DNA of 64,000 nucleotides. Source: Chryseobacterium foetidum. GTDB lineage: Bacteria; Bacteroidota; Bacteroidia; Flavobacteriales; Weeksellaceae. Where the stretch lies: NCBI RefSeq assembly GCF_025457425.1, contig NZ_JAMXIA010000001.1, forward strand, positions 682,001 through 746,000, given 5' to 3'. Positions 17,953-27,514 of the stretch are shown here, piece by piece. The position numbers were made by a program, and so were the translations under genes. Numbering within the stretch: the first letter of the stretch is position 1; the number at the start of each line of letters is the position of its first letter. The notes under the pieces are model-generated. The model ran no database searches and had not been told where the DNA came from. It saw only the letters and a list, made by a program, of their open reading frames with translations.

Positions 17953-19851
17953 TTAAATCGCTTCTGAAATAATTTCTTTTTTGTCAATTTCAGAATCGTC
18001 TTCCACTACAAGGTTCTCGAGGATAAAAGTCTGTCTGTCGGGCGTATTTTTTCCCATGTAAAATTCCAGAAGCTGATCGATGGTCTGATCTTTTCCTAGA
18101 ACCACAGGCTCCAGACGGATATCTTTTCCAATAAAATTTTTAAACTCATCAGGGGAAATCTCTCCAAGACCTTTAAATCTCGTAATCTCCGGATTTTTCC
18201 CTAATTCATTCAAAGCCTTTACCCTTTCGAGTTCAGAATAGCAATATCTTGTCTCTTTTTTATTTCGTACCCTGAAGAGTGGCGTCTGAAGAATATACAA
18301 ATGTCCATTTTTAATCACATCAGGGAAAAACTGAAGAAAAAACGTAATCATCAGCAATCTGATGTGCATACCGTCCACATCGGCATCGGTGGCAATAATC
18401 ACCTGATTGTATCTGAGATCTTCAAGACTTTCTTCGATATTCAGAGCCGCCTGAAGAAGGTTAAATTCTTCATTTTCATACACTACTTTTTTGGTTAAAC
18501 CATAGCAGTTTAAAGGTTTTCCTTTTAACGAAAATACAGCCTGAGTTTCCACATCTCTTGACTTTGTGATGGAACCTGATGCAGAATCTCCTTCGGTAAT
18601 AAATATCTGAGTTTCAGCTTTTCTCTCTGCTTTCTGGTCGTTGTAATGCTGTCTGCAGTCACGAAGTTTTTTATTGTGAAGCGAAACTTTTTTTGCTCTT
18701 TCTCTCGCCAGTTTCTGAATTCCGGAAAGTTCTTTTCTTTCTCTTTCAGAAATTAATATTTTGCGTTGGAGAGCCTCGGCAATTTCAGGGTTTTTATGAA
18801 GGTAATTATCAAGTTTATTTTTTAAATAATTGATAACAAAGGTTTTAATCGTCTCCAATTCTTTACCATCTTTATCCTGACCCATTGTTGCAGAACCCAG
18901 TTTGGTTTTGGTCTGAGATTCAAAAACCGGATTTCCAACGTTGATGTAAACCGCTCCGATAATGGCTTTTCTGATATCGGTAGCTTCAAAATTTTTATTG
19001 AAAAACTCACGGATGGTTTTCACATAAGCTTCTTTAAAAGCGTTCAAATGCGTTCCGCCCTGCGAAGTGTACTGTCCGTTAACAAATGAAAAATAGGTTT
19101 CAGACTGAGATTTGTCTGAATGCGTGATCGCAAGTTCCATATCATCATCCTTAATGTGAATAATAGGATAGACGATTTCGCCGTCGATTTCCTCTTCCAA
19201 CAAGTCTTTCAAACCGTTTTGAGATTCGTAGACTTCTCCGTTAAAATATATTTTTAAACCTAAATTCAGATACGTATAATTGCGGAGCATTTTGGCAACA
19301 TACTCATTTCTGAATTTGAAGTTGATAAAAATGCTCTCGTCAGGCAGAAAAGTAATTTCTGTTCCGTTTCGCTCGGAAGTTTCAGCTTCTTCATGAAGAA
19401 TATCCAGCCTTCCCTCACGGAATTCTGCAATTCTCATTTTACCTTCCCTTACGGATTTTACTTTAAAATAGGTCGATAGAAAGTTAACAGCCTTTGTACC
19501 AACACCATTAAGACCGATAGATTTTTTAAAGGCACCGTCATCATATTTTCCACCCGTGTTCATAATGGAAACCACGTCCACAATTTTTCCCAACGGAATT
19601 CCACGGCCATAATCACGCACAGTTACAGTGCCGTCCTTGATTTTCACATCAATTCTTTTTCCGGCCTTCATTCTGAATTCATCGATGGAATTATCGAGAA
19701 CTTCTTTCAGTAAAATATAAATTCCGTCATCTACCGAAGAACCGTCTCCCAGCTTCCCGATGTACATTCCCGGCCTAAGCCTTACGTGCTCGCGGGGTTC
19801 GAGGGTTCGGATATTTTCTTCGTTATAATTCGGCTGTAAATCTTGTGGCAT
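17953..19851 (-). CDS. parE: DNA topoisomerase IV subunit B (ParE)
   Basis: 632 residues. The GHKL ATPase domain has the [10 protein letters not shown] motif at about 50-59, a GRGIPLG loop and [11 protein letters not shown]. The TOPRIM domain has E420 in EGDSASGS and the metal-binding [10 protein letters not shown] further on. The total length without the GyrB-type insert, and the pairing with ParC in one operon, support ParE. First gene of the unit parE - membrane protein - parC. Confidence 0.92.
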   Translation of the reverse strand: MPQDLQPNYNEENIRTLEPREHVRLRPGMYIGKLGDGSSVDDGIYILLKEVLDNSIDEFRMKAGKRIDVKIKDGTVTVRDYGRGIPLGKIVDVVSIMNTGGKYDDGAFKKSIGLNGVGTKAVNFLSTYFKVKSVREGKMRIAEFREGRLDILHEEAETSERNGTEITFLPDESIFINFKFRNEYVAKMLRNYTYLNLGLKIYFNGEVYESQNGLKDLLEEEIDGEIVYPIIHIKDDDMELAITHSDKSQSETYFSFVNGQYTSQGGTHLNAFKEAYVKTIREFFNKNFEATDIRKAIIGAVYINVGNPVFESQTKTKLGSATMGQDKDGKELETIKTFVINYLKNKLDNYLHKNPEIAEALQRKILISERERKELSGIQKLARERAKKVSLHNKKLRDCRQHYNDQKAERKAETQIFITEGDSASGSITKSRDVETQAVFSLKGKPLNCYGLTKKVVYENEEFNLLQAALNIEESLEDLRYNQVIIATDADVDGMHIRLLMITFFLQFFPDVIKNGHLYILQTPLFRVRNKKETRYCYSELERVKALNELGKNPEITRFKGLGEISPDEFKNFIGKDIRLEPVVLGKDQTIDQLLEFYMGKNTPDRQTFILENLVVEDDSEIDKKEIISEAI

Positions 19852-20050
19852 ATTTAAAAATCAGTAAACAGACAAAAATACGGAATTGAACAAAAAAATC
19901 CGAATTTTTAAGACTTATTTTTCCATGATTTATTAAAAATAACTAAAAAGCAGTATATTTAATTTAATATTAAAAAACCACCCGTGTTCTAAGCCGTAAT
20001 TTAATTGAATGTCGACAATTGCATTGAAAAAAATCTATTGAACCAACACG

Positions 20051-20080
20051 AAAAAAGACGCAACAAAATCTGTTACGCCT
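20051..20080 (-). terminator. Terminator of the TIGR00266 gene
   Basis: CGCAACA (20059-20065) pairs with TGTTACG (20071-20077, one G-U); six As at 20051-20056 give the U-tract on the minus strand. Confidence 0.6.
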
Positions 20081-20102
20081 TCGATATTTTTGCATTAAAA
20101 TT

Positions 20103-20873
20103 TTAATCCAGAAGACTTCCCAAACCTCCTAAAATACCACCTTCTTCTTTATGGCCTCCTCCTCCGAACTGTAAGATTTTTCCTGCCAAACGCGAAATGG
20201 GCAAGGTTTGAATCCAGACTTTCCCCGGACCTTTCAGTTGGGCAAAAAACAATCCTTCACCTCCGAACAAAGTATTTTTTACACCGCCCACAAACTGAAT
20301 ATCATAATCTACATTTTTTGTAAAAGCAACGATGCAGCCGGTATCGATTTTCAAAATTTCGCCGGGCTGAAGTTCCTTTTCCATTACGTGACCGCCACTG
20401 TGTACGAAAGTCATCCCGTCACCTTCAAGTTTCTGCATGATGAAACCTTCACCACCGAAAAGTCCGGTTCCCAGTTTTTTCTGAAACTCAATTCCAACAG
20501 AAACCCCTTTTGCTGCACAGAGAAAAGCGTCTTTCTGACAAATCACTTTTCCGCCCAACGCATTCAAATCCAGGGGAATAATTTTCCCTGAATACGGTGC
20601 TGCAAAAGTCACCTGCTTTTTGGTCTTATCAATGTTGGTAAATACGGTCATAAAAAGATTTTCACCGGTCAGCATTCTTTTTCCGGCAGAGAAAAGTTTT
20701 CCCATCAAACCTTTTTCGTTTCCGTCACCGAACATGGTTTCCATTTTTACACCTTCGGTCATCATCATAAAACTTCCGGGCTCTGCGATGACGCTCTCCT
20801 GAGGATCAAGCTCAATTTCCACACACTGCATTTCTTCGCCGTGAATTCTGTAGTCAATTTCGTGATTGTTCAT
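20103..20873 (-). CDS. TIGR00266 family (AIM24-like) protein
   Basis: 256 residues, soluble and glycine-rich beta structure. The opening DYRIHGEEMQCVEIELDPQ, the AEPGSFMMM motif and the GGEGFIMQKLEGDGMTFVHS segment are characteristic. The family folds into repeated beta-sandwich units resembling AIM24 and has no established reaction in bacteria. It is a single gene divergent from the aminotransferase. Confidence 0.85.
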   Translation of the reverse strand: MNNHEIDYRIHGEEMQCVEIELDPQESVIAEPGSFMMMTEGVKMETMFGDGNEKGLMGKLFSAGKRMLTGENLFMTVFTNIDKTKKQVTFAAPYSGKIIPLDLNALGGKVICQKDAFLCAAKGVSVGIEFQKKLGTGLFGGEGFIMQKLEGDGMTFVHSGGHVMEKELQPGEILKIDTGCIVAFTKNVDYDIQFVGGVKNTLFGGEGLFFAQLKGPGKVWIQTLPISRLAGKILQFGGGGHKEEGGILGGLGSLLD

Positions 20874-20960
20874 GTTTGTTTTTATTTTATTTAGTTAAGT
20901 TTTTCTCTCTTTTATTTAAAAAATGCCCTAATTTTAGATATTCAAATTAAAAATTGCCCG

Positions 20961-22109
20961 ATGATACAACTTCCTTTATCTAAACTTTCCAATGTGGGAA
21001 CCACCATTTTCAGCCAGATGACACAGCTTGCCAATGAAAATGAAGCCATCAATCTTTCTCAGGGTTTCCCAGATTTTCCTGCAGATCCCGAATTACTGAA
21101 TCTCGTAGATCACTACCTCAAAAAAGGATTTAATCAGTATGCACCGATGGGTGGAATGTTACCGTTAAAAGAAGAAATTGCTAAAAAAATAGAAAAATCC
21201 CATCAGGCGATCTATCATCCGGATACCGAGATTACGGTTACTGCGGGAGGAACTCAGGCGATTTTCACAGCCATTGCAACTTTGGTAAAAGATGGAGACG
21301 AAGTGATTATTTTTGAACCTGCCTACGATTGTTACGAGCCCACAGTAGAGCTTTTCGGAGGAATTGTAAAAAGATTTAAAATGACCCCTCCCGATTATGC
21401 CATCGACTGGAATGAGGTTAAAAAATTGGTTTCAGACAAGACGAAATTAATTATTCTTAACAATCCGAATAATCCGGCAGGTAAAATTTTAAATGAAGAC
21501 GATCTTCAGGAACTGATTTCTATCGTAAAAGGAACTTCGATTTTTATTCTGAGCGATGAAGTCTACGAAAATATTGTGTTTGATGGAAAGGAACACCTCA
21601 GCGTCTGTAAATATCCCGAACTGAAAGAACGAAGTTTTTTGATTGCCTCCTTCGGAAAACTTTTCCACGTCACAGGCTGGAAAATCGGATATTGTGCTGC
21701 TCCTAAAAATCTGACTGACGAGTTCAGAAAAGTGCATCAATTCAATGTTTTTTCTGTTAACACTCCTATTCAATTAGCCTTTGCTGATTATATGAAAAAT
21801 GAAGAGAATTATTTAAATCTCAATCAGTTTTTCCAACAAAAAAGAGATTTGATCAGAAACGGACTTTCAGGAACATCGTTTGAACTTCTTGATTGTGAAG
21901 GAACGTATTTTCAGGCTGTGAAATACGATAAAATTTCAGATAAAAAGGATCTTGATTTTGCACATGAACTTACTGTAAATCATAAAGTTGCCACAGTTCC
22001 CTTTTCGTCATTTTATAAAGATAAACTGAATGAAAATGTTATCAGACTCTGTTTTGCCAAAAAAGATGAAACTTTGGAAAAGGCTTTGGAGAATCTGGCT
22101 AAACTTTAA
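20961..22109 (+). CDS. Methionine aminotransferase (PLP fold type I, class I/II)
   Basis: 382 residues. The order of motifs is typical: NLSQGFPDFPADPE at the start, AGGTQAIF contacting the PLP phosphate, NNPNNPAGK, the SDEVYE aspartate and the PLP lysine K233 in SFGKLFHVTGWKIGY. The SQGFPDF and FGKLFHVTGWK wording matches the YbdL/methionine aminotransferase (kynurenine aminotransferase-like) group, which makes methionine from 2-oxo-4-methylthiobutanoate in methionine salvage. No other salvage gene is nearby. Confidence 0.85.
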   Translation: MIQLPLSKLSNVGTTIFSQMTQLANENEAINLSQGFPDFPADPELLNLVDHYLKKGFNQYAPMGGMLPLKEEIAKKIEKSHQAIYHPDTEITVTAGGTQAIFTAIATLVKDGDEVIIFEPAYDCYEPTVELFGGIVKRFKMTPPDYAIDWNEVKKLVSDKTKLIILNNPNNPAGKILNEDDLQELISIVKGTSIFILSDEVYENIVFDGKEHLSVCKYPELKERSFLIASFGKLFHVTGWKIGYCAAPKNLTDEFRKVHQFNVFSVNTPIQLAFADYMKNEENYLNLNQFFQQKRDLIRNGLSGTSFELLDCEGTYFQAVKYDKISDKKDLDFAHELTVNHKVATVPFSSFYKDKLNENVIRLCFAKKDETLEKALENLAKL

Positions 22110-22118
22110 AATAGAAAT

Positions 22119-22176
22119 CCCGCAGATTAAAAAGATTTTACAGATAAAAATCTGCACAATTTGTTTAATCTGCGGG
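22119..22176. terminator. Bidirectional hairpin between convergent genes
   Basis: CCCGCAGATTAAA (22119-22131) pairs perfectly with TTTAATCTGCGGG (22164-22176); the 32-nt loop contains a smaller CAGAT/ATCTG hairpin. A long stem without a strong T-run, so it is also a possible interspersed repeat. Confidence 0.55.
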
Positions 22177-22194
22177 AAAATTTAAATCTTTGAT

Positions 22195-22959
22195 CTAAAA
22201 AAACATTCCTCCCGAAACTTCAATTCTCTGAGCCGTGATCCATCTGGCTTCTTCAGTACAGAGAAAAGCAACTACTCCACCAATGTCATCCGGCAATCCG
22301 GCTCTTCCCAGGGCAGTATTTGAGGAAACCATTTGATTAATATTTTCGTCATCGCGTGTTCTTCCGCCGCCGAAATCCGTTTCGATGGCACCTGGAGCCA
22401 CTGCATTAACTTTGATTTTTCTTGCTCCCAGTTCCTTCGCCATATATTTGCTCAACTGGTCAACAGCTGCTTTCATGGAACCATAAACCGAAGAACCCGG
22501 CATTGCGAATCTCGCCAAACCCGATGATAGATTTACGATTCCTCCACCATCATTGATGAACGGTAAAAATTTTTGAGTCAAAAAGAAAACTCCTTTAAAA
22601 TGAATGTCTACCATATCATCCAACTGTTCTTCTGTAACATCAGCAATCGGCTGGTACAAAGCAGTTCCGGCATTATTGATTAAGAAATCGATATTTCGGC
22701 TTCCTGTATTTTCTTCAAGATGGTCGCCTACATTTTTGATGAATTCGTCAAATGATTTTACGTCTTTCGTATTCAGTTGATATGCAATTGCTTTTCTACC
22801 TAAATTTTGAATTTCAGCAACGGTTTTGTCAGCTTCTTCTTTATTTGAATTGTAGGTAATAATTACATCCAGACCTTTTTCTGCAATCTTCAGGGCTGAA
22901 TTTTTTCCTAATCCACGGCTTCCGCCTGTTACCAGAGCAATTTTTGTTCTTGTTTCCAT
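22195..22959 (-). CDS. SDR family NAD(P)-dependent oxidoreductase
   Basis: 254 residues, a classical short-chain dehydrogenase. The cofactor loop is TGGSRGLG at 11-18, NNAG at 95-98, catalytic S145/S146, Y159 and K163 (YGSMK). An arginine just after the glycine loop and the N-S-N-K after the second strand suggest NADPH preference. The substrate is unknown. The AraC-type regulator directly upstream on the same strand (91-bp gap) is a plausible controller. Confidence 0.88.
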   Translation of the reverse strand: METRTKIALVTGGSRGLGKNSALKIAEKGLDVIITYNSNKEEADKTVAEIQNLGRKAIAYQLNTKDVKSFDEFIKNVGDHLEENTGSRNIDFLINNAGTALYQPIADVTEEQLDDMVDIHFKGVFFLTQKFLPFINDGGGIVNLSSGLARFAMPGSSVYGSMKAAVDQLSKYMAKELGARKIKVNAVAPGAIETDFGGGRTRDDENINQMVSSNTALGRAGLPDDIGGVVAFLCTEEARWITAQRIEVSGGMFF

Positions 22960-23049
22960 TTTTTATTGATTGTTTTTGATGTTACAAAGTTGAGACAATT
23001 TCAAGCCAAAGACTTTGTCCTAATCAAACCAAAATTTGCAAAATTCAAA

Positions 23050-23997
23050 TCAAAGTCTGAATTCCAACGGAGCGAGAGATGTTTTCTTTTTAAAAAAGTT
23101 TGAGAAATGAGCGATTTCTTCAAAACCTAAAGCGTAAGCGATTTCAGAGATGCTCCAATGGGTTTGTTTTAAAAGGATTTTAGCTTCTTGAATGACTCTT
23201 TCAGCAATAATTTCGGTGGTGGTTTTGCCGGTGCTTTCTTTTAATTTTTTATTTAGATAATTCACATGCACCGCCAATCTGTCGGCAAAATCCTTAGCAG
23301 ATTTCAGCTGTAGTCTTTGCTCTGAAGTCTCAATGGGGAACTGTCTTTCGAGAAGTTCTATAAATAACGAAACTACTCTCATTGAAGAATCATTTGAAGT
23401 TGAAAGTTTTGAAGCTGGTTGCAATTTTTGTCCGTAATGAATCAGTTCCTCCACATAATTTCTGATGAGATCATATTTAAAAATATACTCAGATTCTATT
23501 TCACTTTTAATTTTATTAAATAAAATCTGAATTTCATCTGCCAGATTATCGTCAATTTCAAAAACAGGAGTGTTCCCGGGCTGAAAAATCGGCAACTCCT
23601 GAAGGTTGCTGTGTGAAAGGTTTTTCAGAAAAAAATCTTCTGTGAAAACGCAGAAACTTCCTGCCTGATTCTCATCCTCAGGAACATAATGGTAAGGAAC
23701 CTTCGGCGTTGCGAAAAGCAGGGCATTTTTCTCAATGGAAATTACTTTATCTGCATACTCTGCTCTGTTTTTACCTCTGATTAAACTTATTTTGTAATAT
23801 TTCCGTCTGTTGTAAGGCATTTCACTGCTTGCCCGTAAACGTTCGATTGTTTGGGCGATATCAAAAACATTGAAATGACCGATGTCTTTGTGTAAACCTT
23901 TTGGAATAAGCGTGTCTACATCTCTTCCCAATTTAACGGCAATTTCTCTGTAGAAATCTTCAAGAGAAGCGTAAGAAGTGTGAGCGGATTTTTCCAT
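23050..23997 (-). CDS. AraC family transcriptional regulator
   Basis: 315 residues. The N-terminal two thirds form a cupin-like sensor region. The C-terminal ~100 residues carry two helix-turn-helix motifs, the second being WSISEIAYALGFEEIAHFSNFFKKKTSLAPLEFR, typical of AraC/XylS. It lies upstream of the SDR gene on the same strand. In many Bacteroidetes this regulator type controls an adjacent oxidoreductase, so it probably regulates that gene in response to a small molecule. Confidence 0.88.
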   Translation of the reverse strand: MEKSAHTSYASLEDFYREIAVKLGRDVDTLIPKGLHKDIGHFNVFDIAQTIERLRASSEMPYNRRKYYKISLIRGKNRAEYADKVISIEKNALLFATPKVPYHYVPEDENQAGSFCVFTEDFFLKNLSHSNLQELPIFQPGNTPVFEIDDNLADEIQILFNKIKSEIESEYIFKYDLIRNYVEELIHYGQKLQPASKLSTSNDSSMRVVSLFIELLERQFPIETSEQRLQLKSAKDFADRLAVHVNYLNKKLKESTGKTTTEIIAERVIQEAKILLKQTHWSISEIAYALGFEEIAHFSNFFKKKTSLAPLEFRL

Positions 23998-24040
23998 CGA
24001 ACGGATTTGTAAATATCAAAGGTATGAATGAATTTTATTT

Positions 24041-25144
24041 TCAGATAACAATTCCGCCACTTATTTCCAAATACCACTTTCCGTTTTTGTATTGTGCGGT
24101 ATAGATTGTAGTGCTACTGTTGCTCCAGTTTTGAATATAGAACATATCAGGATTTTTTTTATTCTTTTTAATCCTTCCAACGCCGTGATGTATTACATCT
24201 GAAATCTTCAGATAATCTGATCTTTTCCTGTCGTCCAGCGGTATAAACAGCACTCTGTATTTTGGATTGACTTCATGAAAATAATCGCAATCGCTGGCAA
24301 AAACTTCAAAAAAGTATTTTTTATCTGTCATATTTTCATGTCCGTAATTAGGCATGAGACTTTCGTAAAGTGCAGTAAATTTATTTTTACCTGATTTATA
24401 CATCGGATTTAAGTCTTTAAAATCATCAATTCCATCAGCATCAGAATCTTTATTAGTAGGATTTAAACCAAACGTCGTTTCAAAAATATCATTATAGCCG
24501 TCACTGTCGGAATCTTTGAAGAGATCTTTTAATTTTATTTTAAATAATTTCCCATCTTCGATTGCAGAATAATCTTTATAACCTGGCAATCCACCTACTA
24601 TTGTAATTTTCACGAAACTGCCTTCTAGTTCCATATATTCTTTATTGATAATGGGTCTATTCTGAACCTTATTGATGCAATAATGACTGAAACTTAAGCC
24701 TAAAAAATAAGCCTTTGGTGTATTATCTTTAATTTCAAGGAGCCAAAATCCCAGTGAATTTTCTCCAAACGCATATTCTGTTTCACCAACTTTCTGACAG
24801 TGTGAAAATTCAAACTGATCATTAAATTTTTTGCTGAACAGAGCAAATTCGATTTGATGTTTCTTCCATATTTCCTCTGCATCCTTACCGGAAATTTCGT
24901 TCTGATATTCAGCACTGTCAATTTTAAAACTTCTGAATTTTTTAAGACTGACAATCTGAACATAATCAGGTTTTTCTGCAATTATTTTATCTGCGTCAAA
25001 TTTTATTGACTCTTCGAAAGTATTATCAGTCTGATCTGCATCAGTCTGAAAATCGCTGATCAGTTTGTGGTTCGATTGAAAACAGTTGTCTTCAACACTT
25101 TTTGAACATGAAAAAACAAATAGTAACAGAATGAAATATTTCAT
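24041..25144 (-). CDS. Lipoprotein with calcium-binding thrombospondin type 3-like repeats
   Basis: 367 residues. A very short signal ends in LFVFSCSKS, a lipobox with C13. Most of the protein is unrecognised. In the centre two aspartate-rich repeats (DSDSDGYNDIFE and DSDADGIDDFKDLNP) match the TSP3/calcium-binding hinge seen in outer-surface proteins. The C-terminal domain ends in ATTIYTAQYKNGKWYLE-like strands. It is probably an outer-membrane lipoprotein; no partner is visible. Confidence 0.75.
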   Translation of the reverse strand: MKYFILLLFVFSCSKSVEDNCFQSNHKLISDFQTDADQTDNTFEESIKFDADKIIAEKPDYVQIVSLKKFRSFKIDSAEYQNEISGKDAEEIWKKHQIEFALFSKKFNDQFEFSHCQKVGETEYAFGENSLGFWLLEIKDNTPKAYFLGLSFSHYCINKVQNRPIINKEYMELEGSFVKITIVGGLPGYKDYSAIEDGKLFKIKLKDLFKDSDSDGYNDIFETTFGLNPTNKDSDADGIDDFKDLNPMYKSGKNKFTALYESLMPNYGHENMTDKKYFFEVFASDCDYFHEVNPKYRVLFIPLDDRKRSDYLKISDVIHHGVGRIKKNKKNPDMFYIQNWSNSSTTIYTAQYKNGKWYLEISGGIVI

Positions 25145-25168
25145 AAAATTATTTTTCAGAATGCAACA

Positions 25169-25204
25169 AAAAACGCTCCCAAAACTAATTTTGAAAGCGT
25201 TTTT
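25169..25204 (-). terminator. Terminator of ychF
   Basis: AAAAACGCT (25169-25177) pairs with AGCGTTTTT (25196-25204). It is located 29 bp past the ychF stop and 24 bp before the lipoprotein start. Confidence 0.75.
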
Positions 25205-25232
25205 CTATATAACTAACTTTTACTTGGTCTTC

Positions 25233-26324
25233 TTAGACGTTGAATCTGAAATGCATGATATCGCCGTCTTTCACGATATATTCTTTTCCTTCAACTCCCA
25301 GTTTTCCGGCTTCTTTGATTTTTGCTTCAGAGCCGTAAGTCATGTAATCATCATATTTGATTACCTCCGCACGGATAAATCCTTTTTCAAAATCTGTGTG
25401 GATTACTCCTGCAGCCTGAGGTGCCGTCCAGCCCTGTCCGATTGTCCAGGCTCTGACTTCTTTTACACCCGCTGTAAAGTAGGTTTGAAGTTTCAACAAA
25501 TCGTATGCCTTTCTGATCAGGCGGTTAACACCCGGTTCAGTTAAACCCAATTCGTCAAGGAAAATTTCTCTTTCTTCAAAAGTTTCAAGCTCATTGATGT
25601 CGGCTTCAATCTGTGCTGCCAAAACAACGACTTCAGCGTTTTCAGCTTTAGCCATTTCTTCGATTTTGGTAATCCAGTCGTTTCCATTTTTGATGGAATT
25701 CTCGTCTACATTACAAACGTAAAGTACCGGTTTATTGGTCAGTAACTGAACTTCGCTGATAACGGCTTTCATACTGTCATCTGCAGCAAATTCCCTGGCG
25801 TTTTTACCATCCTCCAAATGCTTCTGAAGATTCTGAAGTGTTTCGTAAGCCAAAATATCTTCCTTTTTACCGGATTTGATGAACTTTTTAGCCTTTTCAA
25901 CAGCTTTAGCCACTGTTTCCATATCTTTCAACTGAAGCTCGATATCGATGATTTCCTTGTCCCGCATAGGATCTACAGAACCTTCCACGTGCACAATATT
26001 TCCGTTGTCAAAACATCTTAAAACATGAATAATCGCTTCACACTCTCTGATATTTGCCAAAAACTGATTTCCAAGACCTTCACCTTTACTTGCCCCTTTT
26101 ACAAGACCCGCGATGTCGACAATCTCTACGACAGCAGGAATTACTTTTTCAGGGCTAATGATTTTTTCAAGCTCGAATAATCTTTGATCCGGCACAGAAA
26201 CCGTTCCCAAATTGGGCTCGATAGTACAGAAAGGATAGTTTGCTGACTGTGCTTTTGCGTTGCTCAGACAGTTAAAAAGAGTTGATTTACCTACGTTTGG
26301 CAAGCCTACGATTCCACATTTCAT
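25233..26324 (-). CDS. ychF: Redox-regulated ATPase YchF (Obg-like)
   Basis: 363 residues, full length. The P-loop is GLPNVGKS at 7-14; the G3 region is DIAGLVKGASKGEGLG. The usual NKxD is replaced by NVDE, the feature that makes this subgroup prefer ATP. The C-terminal TGS domain is present (YFTAGVKEVRAWTI onward, ending in GDIMHFRFNV). It binds ribosomes and is implicated in translation and oxidative stress control. Single gene with its own terminator. Confidence 0.95.
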   Translation of the reverse strand: MKCGIVGLPNVGKSTLFNCLSNAKAQSANYPFCTIEPNLGTVSVPDQRLFELEKIISPEKVIPAVVEIVDIAGLVKGASKGEGLGNQFLANIRECEAIIHVLRCFDNGNIVHVEGSVDPMRDKEIIDIELQLKDMETVAKAVEKAKKFIKSGKKEDILAYETLQNLQKHLEDGKNAREFAADDSMKAVISEVQLLTNKPVLYVCNVDENSIKNGNDWITKIEEMAKAENAEVVVLAAQIEADINELETFEEREIFLDELGLTEPGVNRLIRKAYDLLKLQTYFTAGVKEVRAWTIGQGWTAPQAAGVIHTDFEKGFIRAEVIKYDDYMTYGSEAKIKEAGKLGVEGKEYIVKDGDIMHFRFNV

Positions 26325-26458
26325 AATTTCGATTCAAAATTTAATATTCAATATTCAAAGTTTATTAATTCTGGATTCAATCTAATTTTTAAATATTGAA
26401 TTTTAAACCTTGAATTTTAAGTGTGCAAAGATAAAGAAATAAAACAGAGAATCATAAC

Positions 26459-26489
26459 AAAAAAAATCTGTCAAAAAACTGACAGATTT
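26459..26489 (-). terminator. Terminator of the ferritin gene
   Basis: AAATCTGTC (26464-26472) pairs perfectly with GACAGATTT (26481-26489); the A-run at 26459-26466 gives the U-tract on the minus strand. Confidence 0.8.
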
Positions 26490-26518
26490 CCTTGAAATAA
26501 TATTTCTTGCGTAGCATT

Positions 26519-27070
26519 TTATGGGTTTGGCCCTGTGGCATTCTGCGCCAGCTCGGCATCATCCGGTAGTGATTCAAGAGTTTTATCGAGAGTAAATAAT
26601 GACTCGTCGCTTGCTCTGTCGCCACCTGCGATTTTTAATTTATCAATCAGGTTCATGGCAAATGTTTCTTCTTCAATCTGTTCTTTTACGAACCACTGAA
26701 GGAAATTCCATGAAGCCCAATCCTTTTCGTCAAATGCGATATTTACTAAGTTATAAATTGCCGTTGTATTGTCAACTTCATGCTGAAAAACAAGATCAAA
26801 ACAGTTGGACAAACTTGTAGGTTCTGCACCGGGAGCTTCAAGTGCCGTAATTGTTGGTTTACCACCTCTGTTCAGTATATATTGCATAAACTTCACGGCA
26901 TGGTCTCTTTCTTCCTGCGCGTGACGGAAAAGAAAATTCGAAATTCCACCATAACCCTTGTCAGCTGCCCAAATTCCGTATGAGTAATACACTCTTGACT
27001 GTAAATCTTCTGTATTCATCTGGTCACTTAAGGCCTGCTCAAGTCTTTGTGAAAGTCTGTTGGTATTCAT
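26519..27070 (-). CDS. ftnA: Ferritin
   Basis: 183 residues, a four-helix bundle of the bacterial non-haem ferritin type. The ferroxidase ligands appear in the first helix, in HAQEERDHAVKFM (E-x-x-H) and in KEQIEEETFAMNL. It oxidises and stores iron in a 24-mer cage in the cytoplasm. The C-terminal tail (about 20 residues, proline- and asparagine-rich) is longer than usual. Single gene; no Fur box was recognised upstream. Confidence 0.92.
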   Translation of the reverse strand: MNTNRLSQRLEQALSDQMNTEDLQSRVYYSYGIWAADKGYGGISNFLFRHAQEERDHAVKFMQYILNRGGKPTITALEAPGAEPTSLSNCFDLVFQHEVDNTTAIYNLVNIAFDEKDWASWNFLQWFVKEQIEEETFAMNLIDKLKIAGGDRASDESLFTLDKTLESLPDDAELAQNATGPNP

Positions 27071-27243
27071 AATTGTATATTTTTAGTGATAGCTTAACAG
27101 ATACAAAAATGGTTCCGTGAAGGCGTTTTGGTTTTAAAATGTTTAATTTATAGTTATTCTAAAAAGTGGTTTTTATGATATTTTAGATAAAGCATGATTA
27201 TTCTATTGAGTTTAAGCTTTAAAATCTTTTTAAATAAAATTAA

Positions 27244-27429
27244 GAGCCTGTTTATATTTTTTTCAAATAATTAATTATGGTTCAAAAACTCTTTGACAAG
27301 CTCAGAGTGACACCGTTAAATGGAGCGATTAGTATTAGATTTGTCAGTCTGAGCCTGTCGAAGACTCAATTAATCAAAGTATTAAAAATCAATATATTCA
27401 AACAATTTTAATAATTTTTAAACAGGCTC
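27244..27429. mobile_element. MITE-like non-coding element
   Basis: GAGCCTGTTTA (27244-27254) and TAAACAGGCTC (27419-27429) are perfect 11-bp terminal inverted repeats about 186 bp apart. Inside is a second inverted pair: TTTGACAAGCTCAGAGTGACA (near 27292) against TGTCAGTCTGAGCCTGTCGA (near 27342), the same repeat family as inside prmC. No ORF. It lies between the ferritin and symporter genes. Confidence 0.6.
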
Positions 27430-27490
27430 AATATATATTTCTATTTAAATTTAAACAGGGTCATATTAAAAGGAATAGATTTTATTGATT

Positions 27491-27498
27491 TATATTTG
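27491..27498 (+). promoter_or_regulatory. -7 element TATATTTG of the symporter gene
   Basis: A perfect TAnnTTTG box 16 bp before the ATG at 27515; no clear TTG -33 element. Confidence 0.45.
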
Positions 27499-27514
27499 AA
27501 TAAAATCACAGGAA

